43,311 nucleotides of DNA from a virus, in the IMG/VR virus record IMGVR_UViG_3300028194_000509, positions 1 to 43,311 of that record; one strand, written 5' to 3'. Below are positions 31,763 to 40,075 of this stretch, piece by piece. The position numbers and the translations under genes were made by a program. How positions within the stretch are numbered: the first letter of the stretch is position 1; the number at the start of each line of letters is the position of its first letter. The notes beneath the pieces are model-generated. The model saw only the letters and a list, made by a program, of their open reading frames with translations, had not been told where the DNA came from and searched no databases.

Positions 31763-34700
31763 TGGCACTTAAAGATATGAAATCAGATTTATCGAAGTTT
31801 AGAGTTCCAAAAGTAACACCTTTAGATTCTAAACCAACAGTTCAAGTTAATAAAAACTTAAACAAAACACCTCTTAGTGGGTTGGTAAAGGATGCCCCTA
31901 TAAAAACATCGATATCACCAACAACTCCAAATAAAAATGGTGTGAATCCTCAAAAGGTAAACCAAACTGAAAAGTTTAAAGGTGAAACAACACCTCAACC
32001 TATGGATAACTCAGAAAAGTTCAAAGGTGAAACAACTACTAAACCAATGAGTTTAGAAGAAAGATATTTAGGGCAAACAGACCCAAAGTTGGTAAACCAA
32101 ACTGAAAAGTTTAAAGGTGAAACAACTCCATCTGAAGTAAATCAATCAGAAAAGTTCAAAGGTGAAACAACACCTAAAGAAGCTGATATGAGTTCTAAGT
32201 TCTTAGGAGAAACAACACCTAAAGAAGCAAACAACTCAGAACAATTCTTAGGTGAAACAACACCTAAAGAAGCTAACAACCAATCTCAGTTCTTAGGTGA
32301 AACTACTCCTAAAGAGGCAAATAACTCAGAACAATTCTTAGGTGAAACAACACCTAAAGAAGCAAATAACAAAGTTCAGTTCTTAGGTGAAACTACTCCA
32401 AACGAATCAGATAGGAACTCTAAGTTCTTAGGAGAAACAACACCTAAAGAAGCTAACAACCAATCTCAGTTCTTAGGAGAAACAACACCTAACGAATCAG
32501 ATAGGAGTTCTAAGTTCTTAGGAGAAACAACACCTAACCCAATGAGTTTAGAAGAAAGATTCTTAGGTGAAACTACTCCAAACGAATCAGATAAGAGCTC
32601 TAAGTTTTTAGGTGAAACAACACCTAACGAATCAAATAAGAGCTCTAAGTTTTTAGGTGAAACTAGTCCACTATCATCAGATAGGAGTTCTAAGTTCTTA
32701 GGTGAAACAACTCCAATTCCAATGAATATTCCAAATGGTGAAAAAGGGTTGGGTGAAACAACTCCAATTCAAATGAATATTCCAAATGGAGAAAACGGAT
32801 TGGGAGAGACAACACCAAATGCTTTTGGATTCAAAAAGAAATTAGAAAACGAAGGTAAAGATTTTAAAGAAGTAAATAATCTTTTAGATATTCATGCTAC
32901 TGGATTTAACTCTAAATTTGGTGGTGTTGAAGCAACTAAGTTTATTGGTGTAAATCCTAACAATACTGTATTCGATGGTGCAACTTCATTATTTTCAAAT
33001 ATAAATGATAATACATTTACTTTAAGTAAAACATATGGTACATCATTCAATGATGCAGGTGGTATGAATTCAGGAGAAGAAGGATTTGGAATTGGTAAAG
33101 GCCAAGCCAAACGACAATCTCCATCATTTTTAGATGAACAATATAATAAATTTAATCTAAGAGATGATTCATTTAACTTAGGCACGGCTGCATTTGCACA
33201 TCCATTAATCCTAAGAGGTATTCAAAGAAAAGGTTTAACTAAAGGTGAACCACAACGCTGGGGATTTGGAATACCATTTGATGATGGATTGATTAGAGGT
33301 GGTATTGTAACAGCAACAGAACGTTCTCTGATAGATGCTCTTAGACTTGGTAAGTGGATGATTTCAGTAAAAGGGTTAATGTGGGGTGTAAAGAACTTAG
33401 GTTTACAAGCATCTAACTCTAATGTTGAAACTGTAACTGGAAAACGATTAACTAAAGTATGGACACCTGTTAATACAATCGCATCAGCAGTTGGTAGTTT
33501 CATAGGATTACATCCACGTAGACATGGTATATTACCATTACCAGAAGCTGCTGGACCTGAGAAATACGAAGTTGTACAAAAAGCTAAAAAAGTATCACAA
33601 GTAGATGATGTTTCATTGGGTGTTCCAATTTTAGGAAATAGATTAGTAGGATTATACAATGAATCATTCCTTACTGCGGGTAGTTTCAGTACATCCTCTA
33701 CTTTTAAAGGTGCACCATTTTTAAGATTACAAGCTCCTGGCGGACCAAACTCTGTTTATGGTTTAATTCCTGGTGGTAAATTCCCACATAGAGATGAAGA
33801 TACTAGATTTAACATATTTGATGGGTTCACAGTTCAAAATCAATATAACCCACTTGGTACAGACCCTTCTACAGGCCCAACCGCAGGTACGTTTACATCT
33901 ATCCCATTTGATAGAGATACAACACCATTAGGTAAAGAAATAAAAGATTCTACTGATGAGTATAAACCATTATTTTCTCCTGATGGACCTAATAAAGGTA
34001 ATGATGATACTACGGCAAATGGAAAAGCTGGTAGAATATACAATGATGAAGAACCATACCCTATTTCAGATGCAGATAGAGAAGAAATTAGTGGTATTGG
34101 ATTAGATAAAGTTTACACATCCGTAAAAGATGGTAACCCATTGGATGAAAGTAATGAGGTACATAAGAAATATGATACTCCATTCGAAAAGTTAAAAACT
34201 ACAGATGGTGAATCTCACAATATAGAAGTATTAACTTCATCAGAACTAATTAAAGGATACGAAACTATTGCATATGGTAATATACCAGATAGAGTTTCAG
34301 GTGATACTGAGATTAATGATTTTAGAAGTTTATTAACTGGTGATGAAAAGAAAAGAGCTGATAAAGCTGGATATGTATCTAACTCACTACAATCTAAATT
34401 TGGATTTACCAATCCTGGTAAAGTTGGAGCAGATAGAACAGATTATACTACATCTCATGCCGCTGACCCAATTCAAACATCGGGTATAAATGCAGCAGAG
34501 CAGGATGATTTAGTTAAACTAATATTTGATAAACATGGTGGTGGTTCTAAATTACAATTTAGAGCAACTGTTAGTGGTATAACCGAAACATTCTCACCAT
34601 CTTGGGATGGTATGAAATATAATGGTAGAGCTGATTCAGCATTTAAGTATGGAACATTTGAAAGAAGTTTAGCTTTTAATTTTAAAGTATATCCAACATC

Positions 34701-34995
34701 TAAAGCCGAATTAATACCATTGTATAAAAAATTAGAAAGATTATCCACAATGACAATGCCTAATTATAGTGCATCGGATGGATATGAGGGTATTCTTTTA
34801 GATTTCACTTTAGGTAAATTATGGGTTAGTCAATTATCATTTATTGATTCATTATCATATAGTTTCTCAGATGATGTACCTTGGGATATTGATGAGGGAG
34901 CATCTATGGGTATTGATGTATCCATTGGATTAAAATTGTTAATGAACGAATTACCTAAATATCAATCAAACGTTTATAATCTAAATGGGATGTAA
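31762..34995 (+). CDS. Baseplate protein, gp48/gp54-like C-terminus with an N-terminal 15-residue repeat array
   Basis: Encodes 1077 residues; the ATG overlaps the tape-measure stop (TAATG), with AAGGGGA before it. Residues 1-70 are Pro/Lys-rich. Residues 71-353 carry about 19 tandem repeats of the type KFLGETTPKEANNSE, sixteen of exactly 15 residues and then longer ones. The C-terminus (about 920-1065) reads LQFRATVSGITETFSPSWDGMKYNGRADSAF KYGTFERSLAFNFKVYP then YKKLERLSTMTMPNY, a signature I associate with gp48/gp54-type baseplate tube-cap proteins of marine T4-like phages. It probably joins tube and baseplate. T4 gp48 and gp54 are about 320-365 residues and have no such repeats, so the N-terminal two thirds are lineage-specific. 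Confidence 0.65.
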   Translation: MALKDMKSDLSKFRVPKVTPLDSKPTVQVNKNLNKTPLSGLVKDAPIKTSISPTTPNKNGVNPQKVNQTEKFKGETTPQPMDNSEKFKGETTTKPMSLEERYLGQTDPKLVNQTEKFKGETTPSEVNQSEKFKGETTPKEADMSSKFLGETTPKEANNSEQFLGETTPKEANNQSQFLGETTPKEANNSEQFLGETTPKEANNKVQFLGETTPNESDRNSKFLGETTPKEANNQSQFLGETTPNESDRSSKFLGETTPNPMSLEERFLGETTPNESDKSSKFLGETTPNESNKSSKFLGETSPLSSDRSSKFLGETTPIPMNIPNGEKGLGETTPIQMNIPNGENGLGETTPNAFGFKKKLENEGKDFKEVNNLLDIHATGFNSKFGGVEATKFIGVNPNNTVFDGATSLFSNINDNTFTLSKTYGTSFNDAGGMNSGEEGFGIGKGQAKRQSPSFLDEQYNKFNLRDDSFNLGTAAFAHPLILRGIQRKGLTKGEPQRWGFGIPFDDGLIRGGIVTATERSLIDALRLGKWMISVKGLMWGVKNLGLQASNSNVETVTGKRLTKVWTPVNTIASAVGSFIGLHPRRHGILPLPEAAGPEKYEVVQKAKKVSQVDDVSLGVPILGNRLVGLYNESFLTAGSFSTSSTFKGAPFLRLQAPGGPNSVYGLIPGGKFPHRDEDTRFNIFDGFTVQNQYNPLGTDPSTGPTAGTFTSIPFDRDTTPLGKEIKDSTDEYKPLFSPDGPNKGNDDTTANGKAGRIYNDEEPYPISDADREEISGIGLDKVYTSVKDGNPLDESNEVHKKYDTPFEKLKTTDGESHNIEVLTSSELIKGYETIAYGNIPDRVSGDTEINDFRSLLTGDEKKRADKAGYVSNSLQSKFGFTNPGKVGADRTDYTTSHAADPIQTSGINAAEQDDLVKLIFDKHGGGSKLQFRATVSGITETFSPSWDGMKYNGRADSAFKYGTFERSLAFNFKVYPTSKAELIPLYKKLERLSTMTMPNYSASDGYEGILLDFTLGKLWVSQLSFIDSLSYSFSDDVPWDIDEGASMGIDVSIGLKLLMNELPKYQSNVYNLNGM
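31972..32844 (+). repeat. 45-bp coding minisatellite (GETTP repeats)
   Basis: Units start every 45 bases from 31972 to 32692 without a break, then at 51-base spacing (32743, 32794). The core F(L/K)GETTP is nearly invariant while the following seven residues alternate among a few types (KEANNSE, KEANNQS, NESDRSS, PMSLEE). The pattern suggests expansion by unequal crossing-over with higher-order units. Confidence 0.9.
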
Positions 34996-34998
34996 AAT

Positions 34999-35298
34999 AT
35001 GGCAAATAGATACGAAAATATAGAAATACTAAGAACTGAAATGGGTAAACGTTTCAAAAAAACAATCAGATACCCAAAGATGGAAAAAAGCCAAAATGAT
35101 ACATACATCATATCAATACAAGGTGATAGGTTAGATAATCTTGCTTTTAAATATTATGAAGATGCACGATTGTGGTGGATACTAGCTAGAGCTAATTATT
35201 TAGGTAAGGGTGATTTAGAAATACCAATTGGAACGCAATTGAGAATACCATATGATTATTTAGGAATTTATAAAGAATATATTCAATTAAATAAATAA
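34999..35298 (+). CDS. Baseplate wedge protein, gp53-like (LysM-like)
   Basis: Encodes 99 residues, starting MANRYENIEILRTEMGKRF. YIISIQGDRLDNLAFKYYEDARLWWILARANYLGKGDLEIPIGTQLRIP (about 37-85) is the LysM-like core of gp53-type wedge proteins. T4 gp53 is longer (196), so this is a compact version common in marine phages. It would link the wedges into a ring around the hub. GGGA precedes the ATG, 3 bases after the upstream stop. Confidence 0.72.
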   Translation: MANRYENIEILRTEMGKRFKKTIRYPKMEKSQNDTYIISIQGDRLDNLAFKYYEDARLWWILARANYLGKGDLEIPIGTQLRIPYDYLGIYKEYIQLNK

Positions 35299-35310
35299 AA
35301 AAGTAAAGTT

Positions 35311-37212
35311 ATGAGTGGATTTGACCAACAATTTGATGGAGATGTAGCAGCTGAGTTAAATAGACGTGGAGATGCGTTACTAGCTCATGGTAAAGCATGG
35401 AATTACGATAAATACGCATACATTACTGTAAAATCAACAGGTAACTCAGAAACTGTTATAAAATCCGAAGGTGGATTTACAATCGGTGATGGGGCATCAC
35501 ATAATCAAGGACCCCACATTGGATTATACACATCGGAAGGTGGTATTCGTAAATTTAAACCTCTACTAAAATCATGTAAAATAACAAATGAAGGTGGTGG
35601 TGATTATACTGATTCATATCTATATAATATAGAATTCTCCTTTACAGTATTTACAATGGCTGACTTAAACAAAGCTGAAGCATCTGTTATGAGGGTCGGT
35701 GGAGAAATTCAATTAGATTTTGGTTGGAAAGGGTACGCTAGTGGTGTTAATACTGGAACAGTAACTGCTAATGTTTTCAATTATGATTTTAGTATGAACG
35801 AAGATGGTTCATTTGATTGTAGTGTAAAAGCAATGTCAGCAGCCGGATTATGGGGTGGAGATGATTTAGCAGCAACTGCAGTTACCAAAGATGGAGCTGA
35901 AGAAAAAGAAGGAAATTTTCTATTCGATTTAGAATGTGCTTGTAGAACTGCGTTTGGATTAGATAGTGATGATGGACCCGATTCTGTTTCAGATTTAGGT
36001 GATAACAAACTTAGAGTAGAAACTGGTAATGTAGATGGTGTTGGAATAGATGGAACATTTGGTGCAGCTGAGTTAATTGTTGAGCCAGGGTTCTTTAACG
36101 ATGAAGAAACTTACTTATTTTTTACTACTATAGGAACACTTATTAGATATATAAACAAAATTGGTGATACTGAAGGTAACCAATATAAAATATCTACAGA
36201 TGGTGCACTTAACACTTGGCCAAAAATTACAGAAATAGGTTCTTCAGACCCTAAAGATTGTTTTTTACCTGGAGACCAAGGAAGTTATGGAGACCCTTCA
36301 GATGGTGGTAATGCCGCAAACTTTTCCAAGTGGGGTAGTACACTTCTTTCAAACGCATCTGGTGATGATGTAACTGATATAGATAAAATAGCTATATCAT
36401 TTGAGTATTTAACAAAAACATATACGAGTATGGCTGATGCAACCAAAAGTGTTGGTGGGTTTAAAAATCCTGTAAAAATAGCAGAATTTCTAAAAACTAT
36501 ATTTGCGAGAATAGATGTTTTAACGGGTGGGTTAATCACATTAGCAGCAATACCAATGAAAGGTAATCAACCATTACAACCTGATAATCAGAAACCACCA
36601 TTTGATATTAACATAGTAAATAAAAAATTAGCTAGTGATGGAGCGGCAATAGAACCATATACATTTGAAACATTATCAAAAAGGTCGATAACTAAAGCAG
36701 TATCGTTAAGTAGTGAGTTTGATTCTGATTATGTTTTAATGGCAACTAAATCTAATATAGAAAAGGGTACATCAAATGGGCAGTTTTTATTATCTGAAAA
36801 TGGTGGACCATTTCCAAAAAATCCTAATAGTGGAGCTATAACCCCATCTAAAAAATCAGCAGGTAAAGGTCTTTCCGATTTATTAAAGTTAAGAAATGAA
36901 ATAGGTGATGAAGGGGCATCTCCACAAAAACTTACGGCATACGGAGATGCGTGTAGAGGGTTTATACAAAGAGATGCTAGAAAGAACGAAAAATTAGCAA
37001 AAGGTAGATATAGTGAGATTCAATATACATTAAATCTAAGTGTTACAATAGATGGTGTATGGGGAATTAAGTTTTTATCACCAATTAAGATAGATAGATT
37101 ACCAGCAGTATTTCAAGGACCTGAAGTAATGTTTAGTGTAACCGCAGTAAACCACGAATTTGATGGACAGGGTGGTTGGGATACATCATTAGAAACTGTA
37201 ATGAGGATATAA
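35311..37212 (+). CDS. Baseplate hub-type structural protein (tentative)
   Basis: Encodes 633 residues. RVGGEIQLDFGWKGYASG followed by VNTGTVTANVFNYDFSMNEDGSFDCSVKAMSAAGLW (about 127-188) recalls the hub domains (gp27/gpD type), where a GW motif and DGSFxxxVKA stretch are common. The C-terminus (RYSEIQYTLNLSVTIDGVWGIKFLSPIKIDRLPAVF) is also hub-like. I cannot exclude another baseplate protein. It has no clear Shine-Dalgarno (AAAG). The stop is 2 bases before the next gene. Confidence 0.55.
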   Translation: MSGFDQQFDGDVAAELNRRGDALLAHGKAWNYDKYAYITVKSTGNSETVIKSEGGFTIGDGASHNQGPHIGLYTSEGGIRKFKPLLKSCKITNEGGGDYTDSYLYNIEFSFTVFTMADLNKAEASVMRVGGEIQLDFGWKGYASGVNTGTVTANVFNYDFSMNEDGSFDCSVKAMSAAGLWGGDDLAATAVTKDGAEEKEGNFLFDLECACRTAFGLDSDDGPDSVSDLGDNKLRVETGNVDGVGIDGTFGAAELIVEPGFFNDEETYLFFTTIGTLIRYINKIGDTEGNQYKISTDGALNTWPKITEIGSSDPKDCFLPGDQGSYGDPSDGGNAANFSKWGSTLLSNASGDDVTDIDKIAISFEYLTKTYTSMADATKSVGGFKNPVKIAEFLKTIFARIDVLTGGLITLAAIPMKGNQPLQPDNQKPPFDINIVNKKLASDGAAIEPYTFETLSKRSITKAVSLSSEFDSDYVLMATKSNIEKGTSNGQFLLSENGGPFPKNPNSGAITPSKKSAGKGLSDLLKLRNEIGDEGASPQKLTAYGDACRGFIQRDARKNEKLAKGRYSEIQYTLNLSVTIDGVWGIKFLSPIKIDRLPAVFQGPEVMFSVTAVNHEFDGQGGWDTSLETVMRI

Positions 37213-37214
37213 CT

Positions 37215-37856
37215 ATGGCAGCTAATGAATTTAAAAGAAATAGAATATACTATACAAAAGCTCAAATAACTAATGGATTAATAACCAAAGGTGGGGAGTG
37301 GATGTTTATAGATAATATTGAGTATATAGGACAATATCACAAATATACTACAGGTGAAGTATTTTCAGAAATTTCGTTTGTAGATGGTAAATCAAAAAAG
37401 TTAATACCATATGTTGATGTTACTGCGTTGGGGTTAAAAAATGTAGTTGGTATGGATTTATCTAAAAACTTTCTTTATGATAATATAAAAAAATTGGATA
37501 TTGTAAAATCAAAATCACCCAATAGTGATATAGAAGCTATAACAGATGAAGATTTAAAAAATGGTTATATGGAACGATATTTTGGATATAGGTTTGATGG
37601 GGAGTGTATGGAACTAAATAAAGAAAAATATAATCAAATTGGAACAGAGGATGGGTTATCGAATGTAACTTATACTAAAGTAAAATTAAAATGGAAAATA
37701 TCAGGCCCAATGCATGATATTAAAGATATGCGTGGAAATATATTAGAAGCAGGTATATTTGATACTAATAAAAGAACAACAGCACTAATATCAGAAAAAT
37801 ATCCAAACTTAAAGTTTAAGCTATTAGATTTTACAGAGTTTAACCAATCATACTAA
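37215..37856 (+). CDS. Baseplate-operon protein, unknown function
   Basis: Encodes 213 residues from the ATG at 37215, with GAGGAT upstream; an in-frame ATG at 37176 would overlap the previous gene and is less likely. The protein starts MAANEFKRNRIYYTKAQITNGL and reads as a mixed alpha/beta domain with many Lys and Asp. Segments such as EWMFIDNIEYIGQYHKYTTGEVFSE suggest a virion component with a small beta domain. I do not recognise a family. Being last in the baseplate operon supports a structural role. Confidence 0.65.
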   Translation: MAANEFKRNRIYYTKAQITNGLITKGGEWMFIDNIEYIGQYHKYTTGEVFSEISFVDGKSKKLIPYVDVTALGLKNVVGMDLSKNFLYDNIKKLDIVKSKSPNSDIEAITDEDLKNGYMERYFGYRFDGECMELNKEKYNQIGTEDGLSNVTYTKVKLKWKISGPMHDIKDMRGNILEAGIFDTNKRTTALISEKYPNLKFKLLDFTEFNQSY

Positions 37857-37860
37857 ACAC

Positions 37861-37938
37861 ATGAATCGAAAAAAAGATATAAGTACACTCATATACCTTA
37901 TATTAATGATAGTAGCATTTGCCTATGGTATTTGTTAA
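37861..37938 (+). CDS. Possible 25-residue membrane microprotein
   Basis: ATG 37861 to TAA 37938. It has a charged N-terminus (MNRKKD), then about 18 hydrophobic residues (STLIYLILMIVAFAYGIC) that would span a membrane, and a final Cys. It starts 4 bases after the preceding stop, so it could be coupled to the baseplate operon. No Shine-Dalgarno is seen. Such microproteins can act in lysis, superinfection exclusion or host-protein inhibition, but none can be assigned here. Confidence 0.4.
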   Translation: MNRKKDISTLIYLILMIVAFAYGIC

Positions 37939-37967
37939 TAACTTTAACAAAACTTTAACACTTTTTA

Positions 37968-37999
37968 TTAGGAATTATGGTTTTCTTTCCGTATCTTTA
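37968..37999 (+). promoter_or_regulatory. Host-like (Bacteroidota) promoter 1
   Basis: TTAG (37968-37971), 20 bases, then TATCTTTA (37992-37999), preceded by CCG. This resembles the Bacteroidota -33 TTTG / -7 TAnnTTTG consensus. Predicted start about 38003. Confidence 0.7.
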
Positions 38000-38014
38000 C
38001 TATGTAGTAAAGAG

Positions 38015-38031
38015 GGAGTGATAAACACTCC
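38015..38031 (+). promoter_or_regulatory. 5' leader hairpin behind host-like promoter 1
   Basis: 6-bp stem GGAGTG / CACTCC with loop ATAAA, about 12 bases after the predicted start. It may protect the mRNA 5' end. The ATG at 38060 has no Shine-Dalgarno. Confidence 0.5.
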
Positions 38032-38059
38032 AGCAGTAATAATAGTAAAAATATAAAAT

Positions 38060-38311
38060 ATGAGTGATTTAAGAAATTTTGATTTAAGAGAAGCAGTTGA
38101 GGATTACAATCACTTCGAAATGTTGGTAAATACTAAAGAGTATGTTACCAAAGATGAATACAACTTCATCACTAATTGGGATACAACCGAAAAGAGTAAC
38201 TTCACATATGTTGACAGTTACTTAGGTGATTATCTAAACCTAAACCTCTATTCAGAGCATGACCATGAAAAGTACGATGGGGATGATGTTAATAACTTAA
38301 CAATTTGTTAA
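38060..38311 (+). CDS. Small acidic early protein, unknown function
   Basis: Encodes 83 residues, rich in Asp, Glu, Asn and Tyr. It starts MSDLRNFDLREAVEDYNHFE and ends DDVNNLTIC with a lone Cys. No domain is recognised. It sits alone under a strong host-like promoter with a hairpin leader, the arrangement expected of an early protein acting on host functions or of a DNA mimic given its acidity, but that is speculation. Confidence 0.65.
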   Translation: MSDLRNFDLREAVEDYNHFEMLVNTKEYVTKDEYNFITNWDTTEKSNFTYVDSYLGDYLNLNLYSEHDHEKYDGDDVNNLTIC

Positions 38312-38320
38312 CATTAAAAG

Positions 38321-38352
38321 TTTGGTAAATACGGATATTATTCGTATATTAG
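38321..38352 (+). promoter_or_regulatory. Host-like (Bacteroidota) promoter 2
   Basis: TTTG (38321-38324), 20 bases ending in TTCG, then TATATTAG (38345-38352). Predicted start about 38356. The spacing and CG are the same as in the other four copies. Confidence 0.75.
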
Positions 38353-38363
38353 TAGTGTAATAA

Positions 38364-38381
38364 GGGTTGAGAATTAAACCC
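38364..38381 (+). promoter_or_regulatory. 5' leader hairpin behind host-like promoter 2
   Basis: GGGTT / AACCC stem (38364-38368, 38377-38381) with an 8-base loop, about 8 bases after the predicted start. The flanks ATTAGTAGTG and CACTAATAAT could extend pairing if transcription started slightly earlier. Confidence 0.4.
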
Positions 38382-38397
38382 CACTAATAATTAAAAA

Positions 38398-38664
38398 ATG
38401 ACAAAAATAGAAAAGTTCCAAAAATCAATTGAGGGTGTTAAGTTCACTCCAGCTCAAAAAAAGATTGTTGATTACATCCTTAGAGGTTGGGAAATCAAAG
38501 TTGTTAATAAACACCGAATGAATGGTGGTGAAATGATGTGGAAAACTCCAAATTCCGATTACTTAGAGCATGCTGGTAAAGTTTACAAAGCATTTTTCAA
38601 TGTGTTCTATCAGATAAAAAAACAAAAAGGAATCGAAGTTCCTACTAACCTATTTTGTAGTTAA
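38398..38664 (+). CDS. Small basic early protein, unknown function
   Basis: Encodes 88 residues, basic and probably helical: MTKIEKFQKSIEGVKFTPAQKKIVDYILRGWEIKVV, then KHRMNGGEMMWKTPNSDYLEHAGKVYKAFFNVFYQIKKQKG. The first half might form a helix-turn-helix, and the middle could be a beta-hairpin wing, so a small winged DNA-binding protein is conceivable. I do not recognise a family. It has its own host-like promoter and no Shine-Dalgarno. Confidence 0.65.
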   Translation: MTKIEKFQKSIEGVKFTPAQKKIVDYILRGWEIKVVNKHRMNGGEMMWKTPNSDYLEHAGKVYKAFFNVFYQIKKQKGIEVPTNLFCS

Positions 38665-38667
38665 GAT

Positions 38668-38769
38668 ATGAGTTACGATAAATATCAATCATGGGAGTGG
38701 GTTAATATTCAAAAAGAAATGGAAGAGGATGAAAATTCACCTTCTATAATGGATGATTTTAAAAAATAA
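38668..38769 (+). CDS. 33-residue microprotein
   Basis: ATG 38668 to TAA 38769, 3 bases after the previous stop. It starts MSYDKYQSWEWVNIQKEM and is acidic, with two Trp near the N-terminus and a DDFKK end. The start context (AGATATGAG) is repeated at 38769-38777 and close to that of 38060. It is likely co-transcribed with the preceding gene. Function unknown; coding status is moderately supported by position and codon use. Confidence 0.4.
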   Translation: MSYDKYQSWEWVNIQKEMEEDENSPSIMDDFKK

Positions 38770-38780
38770 GATATGAGTAG

Positions 38781-38812
38781 TTTGGATAATTCAAAATAAA
38801 TTCGTATATTTA
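38781..38812 (+). promoter_or_regulatory. Host-like (Bacteroidota) promoter 3, in front of the DNA polymerase
   Basis: TTTG (38781-38784), 20 bases ending in TTCG, then TATATTTA (38805-38812). Only 3 bases separate the box from the ATG at 38816, so the mRNA is predicted to be leaderless. Confidence 0.72.
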
Positions 38813-38815
38813 CAT

Positions 38816-40075
38816 ATGGTTAAATTTCTAAGTAGTGGTAATATCACAATGGATAAGGTCTACATTCACCCAATATGGGAGAGTGAGGCTATACACCCTT
38901 GTATAGATGGATTATCTATGTTATACATATACGATATAACCAACGATACAGAGTTTGTAATCAACTTAAAAAATATAGACAACCATACAACCACATTAGA
39001 TGAGTTTACCTTTAAATTCAACGAATCTTACGTTTACGATAATAAATCATTTCTAAACATTCTTCAGATAGATAACTCAGTTGATGCAGGATTAATAAAA
39101 TATTTACAATCGAATTCCCAACTCAAATCTTCCCCAACACCAACACATACATTCTACCATCGTAGATTCGGTGAGTTCAAAGGAGTTAACAATCTTATTC
39201 CAATATCTAAACATATAGAAATGGTAAGAGATGTGAGAAATGAGTTCCTACAATATTACGATTTGGGTTGGGATTCGGATTGTGTGAAGAAATTTTCAAA
39301 TTTCTATATAAAGCCGCTAAACTTAGTAGAACGAAATGGGATACATACTACAAATGGATTAGAGTGGACTCAATATCATCCATTCACAACAACATCTCGA
39401 CCTTCAAACAATTATGGGGGAGTTAATTATGCTGCACTTAATAAAGATGATGGTAGTAGGGATAGATTTGTTAGTAGGTTTGAAGGGGGCAAATTAATAC
39501 AATTTGATTATGATGCTTATCACCCACGTATTATTGGTAAGATGGTAGGTGAACCAATTCCATTGGATGTGAGTGGACACCAAACCTTAGCAGATATGTA
39601 TGGAGTTCCTTATAATGATTCTAAACCAATTACATTTAGACAATTATATGGGGGAGTGCAAGAGGAATATCTACATATTCCTTTATTCTCAAAAGTTTCA
39701 CACAAAATAGATAAAATGTGGATGGAATTTAATCGTAGGGGTTATGTAGAAACTCCATTAGGTAGAAAACTCTCTAAAGAGAACCTAAATGATATGAACG
39801 CTAACAAACTATTTAATTATATGTTACAGGCAACTGAAACAGAGTTAAATATGAAGATTTTAAGTAAGGTAATGGGGTTTTTAGAAGAAAAACAATCAAA
39901 AATGGTTTTATATACTTATGATTCATATTTATTAGATATACACTCTGATGATTTTAACAGTTTACAAAATTTAAAGATACTTATAGAGGGGAATGGATTT
40001 CCTACAAAAATAGAAATCGGAGATAGATATTCTGAGATGAAATCTATTGATTTAGAAATAACGGAACAAATATGA
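38816..40075 (+). CDS. Divergent family A DNA polymerase domain protein without exonuclease
   Basis: Encodes 419 residues. The C-terminal half matches the Pol I palm and fingers: TTTSRPSNNYGGVNYAALNKDDGSRDRF (like the TGRLSS..LQNIP..R region), motif A FDYDAYHPRI with Asp231, motif B KPITFRQLYGG with Lys270, Phe274 and Tyr278, then GYVETPLGRKL, and motif C YTYDSYLLDI with Asp369. Both catalytic Asp are kept. The motif A Glu (Glu710 in E. coli Pol I, the sugar gate) is His236, and the motif C HDE is YDS. Residues 1-190 do not resemble a 3'-5' exonuclease. T4 itself uses a family B polymerase. It could be replicative or auxiliary. The gene overlaps the next one (ATGA). An alternative start is Met12 at 38849. 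Confidence 0.75.
   Translation: MVKFLSSGNITMDKVYIHPIWESEAIHPCIDGLSMLYIYDITNDTEFVINLKNIDNHTTTLDEFTFKFNESYVYDNKSFLNILQIDNSVDAGLIKYLQSNSQLKSSPTPTHTFYHRRFGEFKGVNNLIPISKHIEMVRDVRNEFLQYYDLGWDSDCVKKFSNFYIKPLNLVERNGIHTTNGLEWTQYHPFTTTSRPSNNYGGVNYAALNKDDGSRDRFVSRFEGGKLIQFDYDAYHPRIIGKMVGEPIPLDVSGHQTLADMYGVPYNDSKPITFRQLYGGVQEEYLHIPLFSKVSHKIDKMWMEFNRRGYVETPLGRKLSKENLNDMNANKLFNYMLQATETELNMKILSKVMGFLEEKQSKMVLYTYDSYLLDIHSDDFNSLQNLKILIEGNGFPTKIEIGDRYSEMKSIDLEITEQI

Noticed and set aside
31972-32844. CRISPR-like regular spacing of repeats
   Set aside because: The repeats are coding, directly tandem and in frame, with no unique spacers.
37857-38059. tRNA gene in the gaps around 37.9-38.4 kb or 15.98-16.03 kb
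   Set aside because: No cloverleaf, T-loop consensus or CCA-adjacent acceptor stem could be found by eye.
38773-38799. Eight-codon frame MSSLDNSK overlapping host-like promoter 3
   Set aside because: It lies upstream of the predicted start of that transcript and is too short; probably chance.
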